A DNA stretch of 64,000 nt from Sphingobacteriaceae bacterium (GTDB taxonomy: Bacteria; Bacteroidota; Bacteroidia; Sphingobacteriales; Sphingobacteriaceae): NCBI GenBank assembly GCA_017745075.1, contig JAGIAD010000003.1:124001-188000 (forward strand), in the 5' to 3' direction. This document shows, one piece after another, positions 63,618-64,000 of this stretch. Each line of letters starts with the position of its first letter. Position 1 is the stretch's first letter. The notes beneath the pieces are model-generated. The model was not told the origin of the DNA. It searched no databases and saw nothing but the letters and a program-made list of their open reading frames with translations. The position numbers and the translations under genes were made by a program.

Positions 63618-64000
63618 TTAGTTTTTTGATGTAATTGGTTCTTTATCATTTTTATTGATAACATGAATCACGCGGGGATTTACGAAGACATAATTCTGCG
63701 ATCCTGATGCGTTGTCAATAAACGAAAAAGCGCTGGCAGTTGCATTTGCAGCAGTTTCAAGGCTTATAAGCGCAACCTCGTCTTGCCTGTTATATTTGCT
63801 TGATGCAGTCGCGGATGTATTATATATTATGACTGGGATGACAAGCGTCGCTTGTTTTTTAACTCCCAAAAGAGTTCCATAGTCAATAGCCTTAAGCTCG
63901 TTATAGTTGGGAAAAATCTTGTAAAACAGGTTATTGCTGGCAACCATGCGGCTTATTTCTGGCTTCCCGGTTTTATTTTTTACAATTTCCAGTTTGACAT
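63618..64000 (-). CDS. Unidentified protein, 5' end cut by window edge
   Basis: The minus-strand frame is open from the right window edge: 17 codons precede the first ATG (VKLEIVKNKTGKPEISR), so the start is outside the window and the visible part is 126 codons. The readable sequence is beta-rich with hydrophobic strands (QATLVIPVIIYNTSATASS; VALISLETAANATASAF) and ends KEPITSKN. I recognise no family. It is transcribed towards the giant gene's terminator. Confidence 0.6.
   Translation of the reverse strand, partial: VKLEIVKNKTGKPEISRMVASNNLFYKIFPNYNELKAIDYGTLLGVKKQATLVIPVIIYNTSATASSKYNRQDEVALISLETAANATASAFSFIDNASGSQNYVFVNPRVIHVINKNDKEPITSKN

Overview
The window reads as chromosomal DNA of a Bacteroidota soil or plant-associated bacterium, most likely a Pedobacter-like member of the Sphingobacteriaceae. 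The evidence is a SusC/SusD polysaccharide-utilisation locus with a propeller-type sensor kinase, type IX secretion (T9SS) sorting domains on surface proteins, an exosortase inside an exopolysaccharide cluster, TTG-N19-TAnnTTTG promoter spacing in front of the tRNA gene, and moderate-to-low GC.

Layout. (1) 1-7.3 kb: end of an exopolysaccharide operon (GT4, Wzy-like polymerase, GT4, GT2, exosortase, WcaF-like acetyltransferase), a small membrane protein and dipeptidase E. (2) 7.4-12.2 kb: sugar-type MFS transporter, two small exported proteins, a MOSC protein and a purine-rich tandem repeat. (3) 12.3-28.9 kb: a polysaccharide-utilisation locus. On the minus strand susC, susD, DUF3823, two GH43, GH5 and GH2 follow each other; divergently lie a periplasmic-sensing histidine kinase and an overlapping response regulator with an AraC output, i.e. 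a hybrid two-component regulator split in two. A direct repeat with 21-bp spacing occurs upstream of susC, of the kinase and of one GH43 gene and is my best candidate for the operator. Between susC and the kinase lie two copies of a roughly 310-bp strongly structured element.

(4) 29.6 to at least 42.3 kb: a genomic island in a tRNA-Ser(TGA) gene. The last 24 bases of the tRNA region recur at 42286-42309, with shorter copies at 39095 and 39270, so several elements seem to have inserted one after another. Cargo is a 2186-residue SpvB/VCBS/RHS polymorphic toxin with a toxin-33-like tip, a DUF4279 candidate immunity protein, a small T9SS-sorted partner, a lipoprotein/secreted-protein pair, and relics of porV (T9SS shuttle) and of a HEPN protein cut at the right attachment site. 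No intact integrase is present, but an integrase N-terminal relic lies at 46.3 kb, and the sequence just right of the 42.3-kb site is partly repeated at 49.2 kb, so the accessory zone may extend that far.

(5) 42.4-52.1 kb: an outer-membrane receptor, an AraC regulator and two large exported proteins resembling clan GH-D glycosidases, with decayed gene ends between them. (6) 52.2-55.5 kb: methyltransferase with a decayed upstream copy, SnoaL-like lipoprotein, NADP-binding reductase, Crp/Fnr regulator with two palindromes, and a truncated RraA-like ORF. (7) 56.2-63.5 kb: a 2432-residue T9SS-exported subtilisin-like/LamG/Ig protein preceded by two LacI-type operator palindromes. The right edge cuts an unidentified gene.
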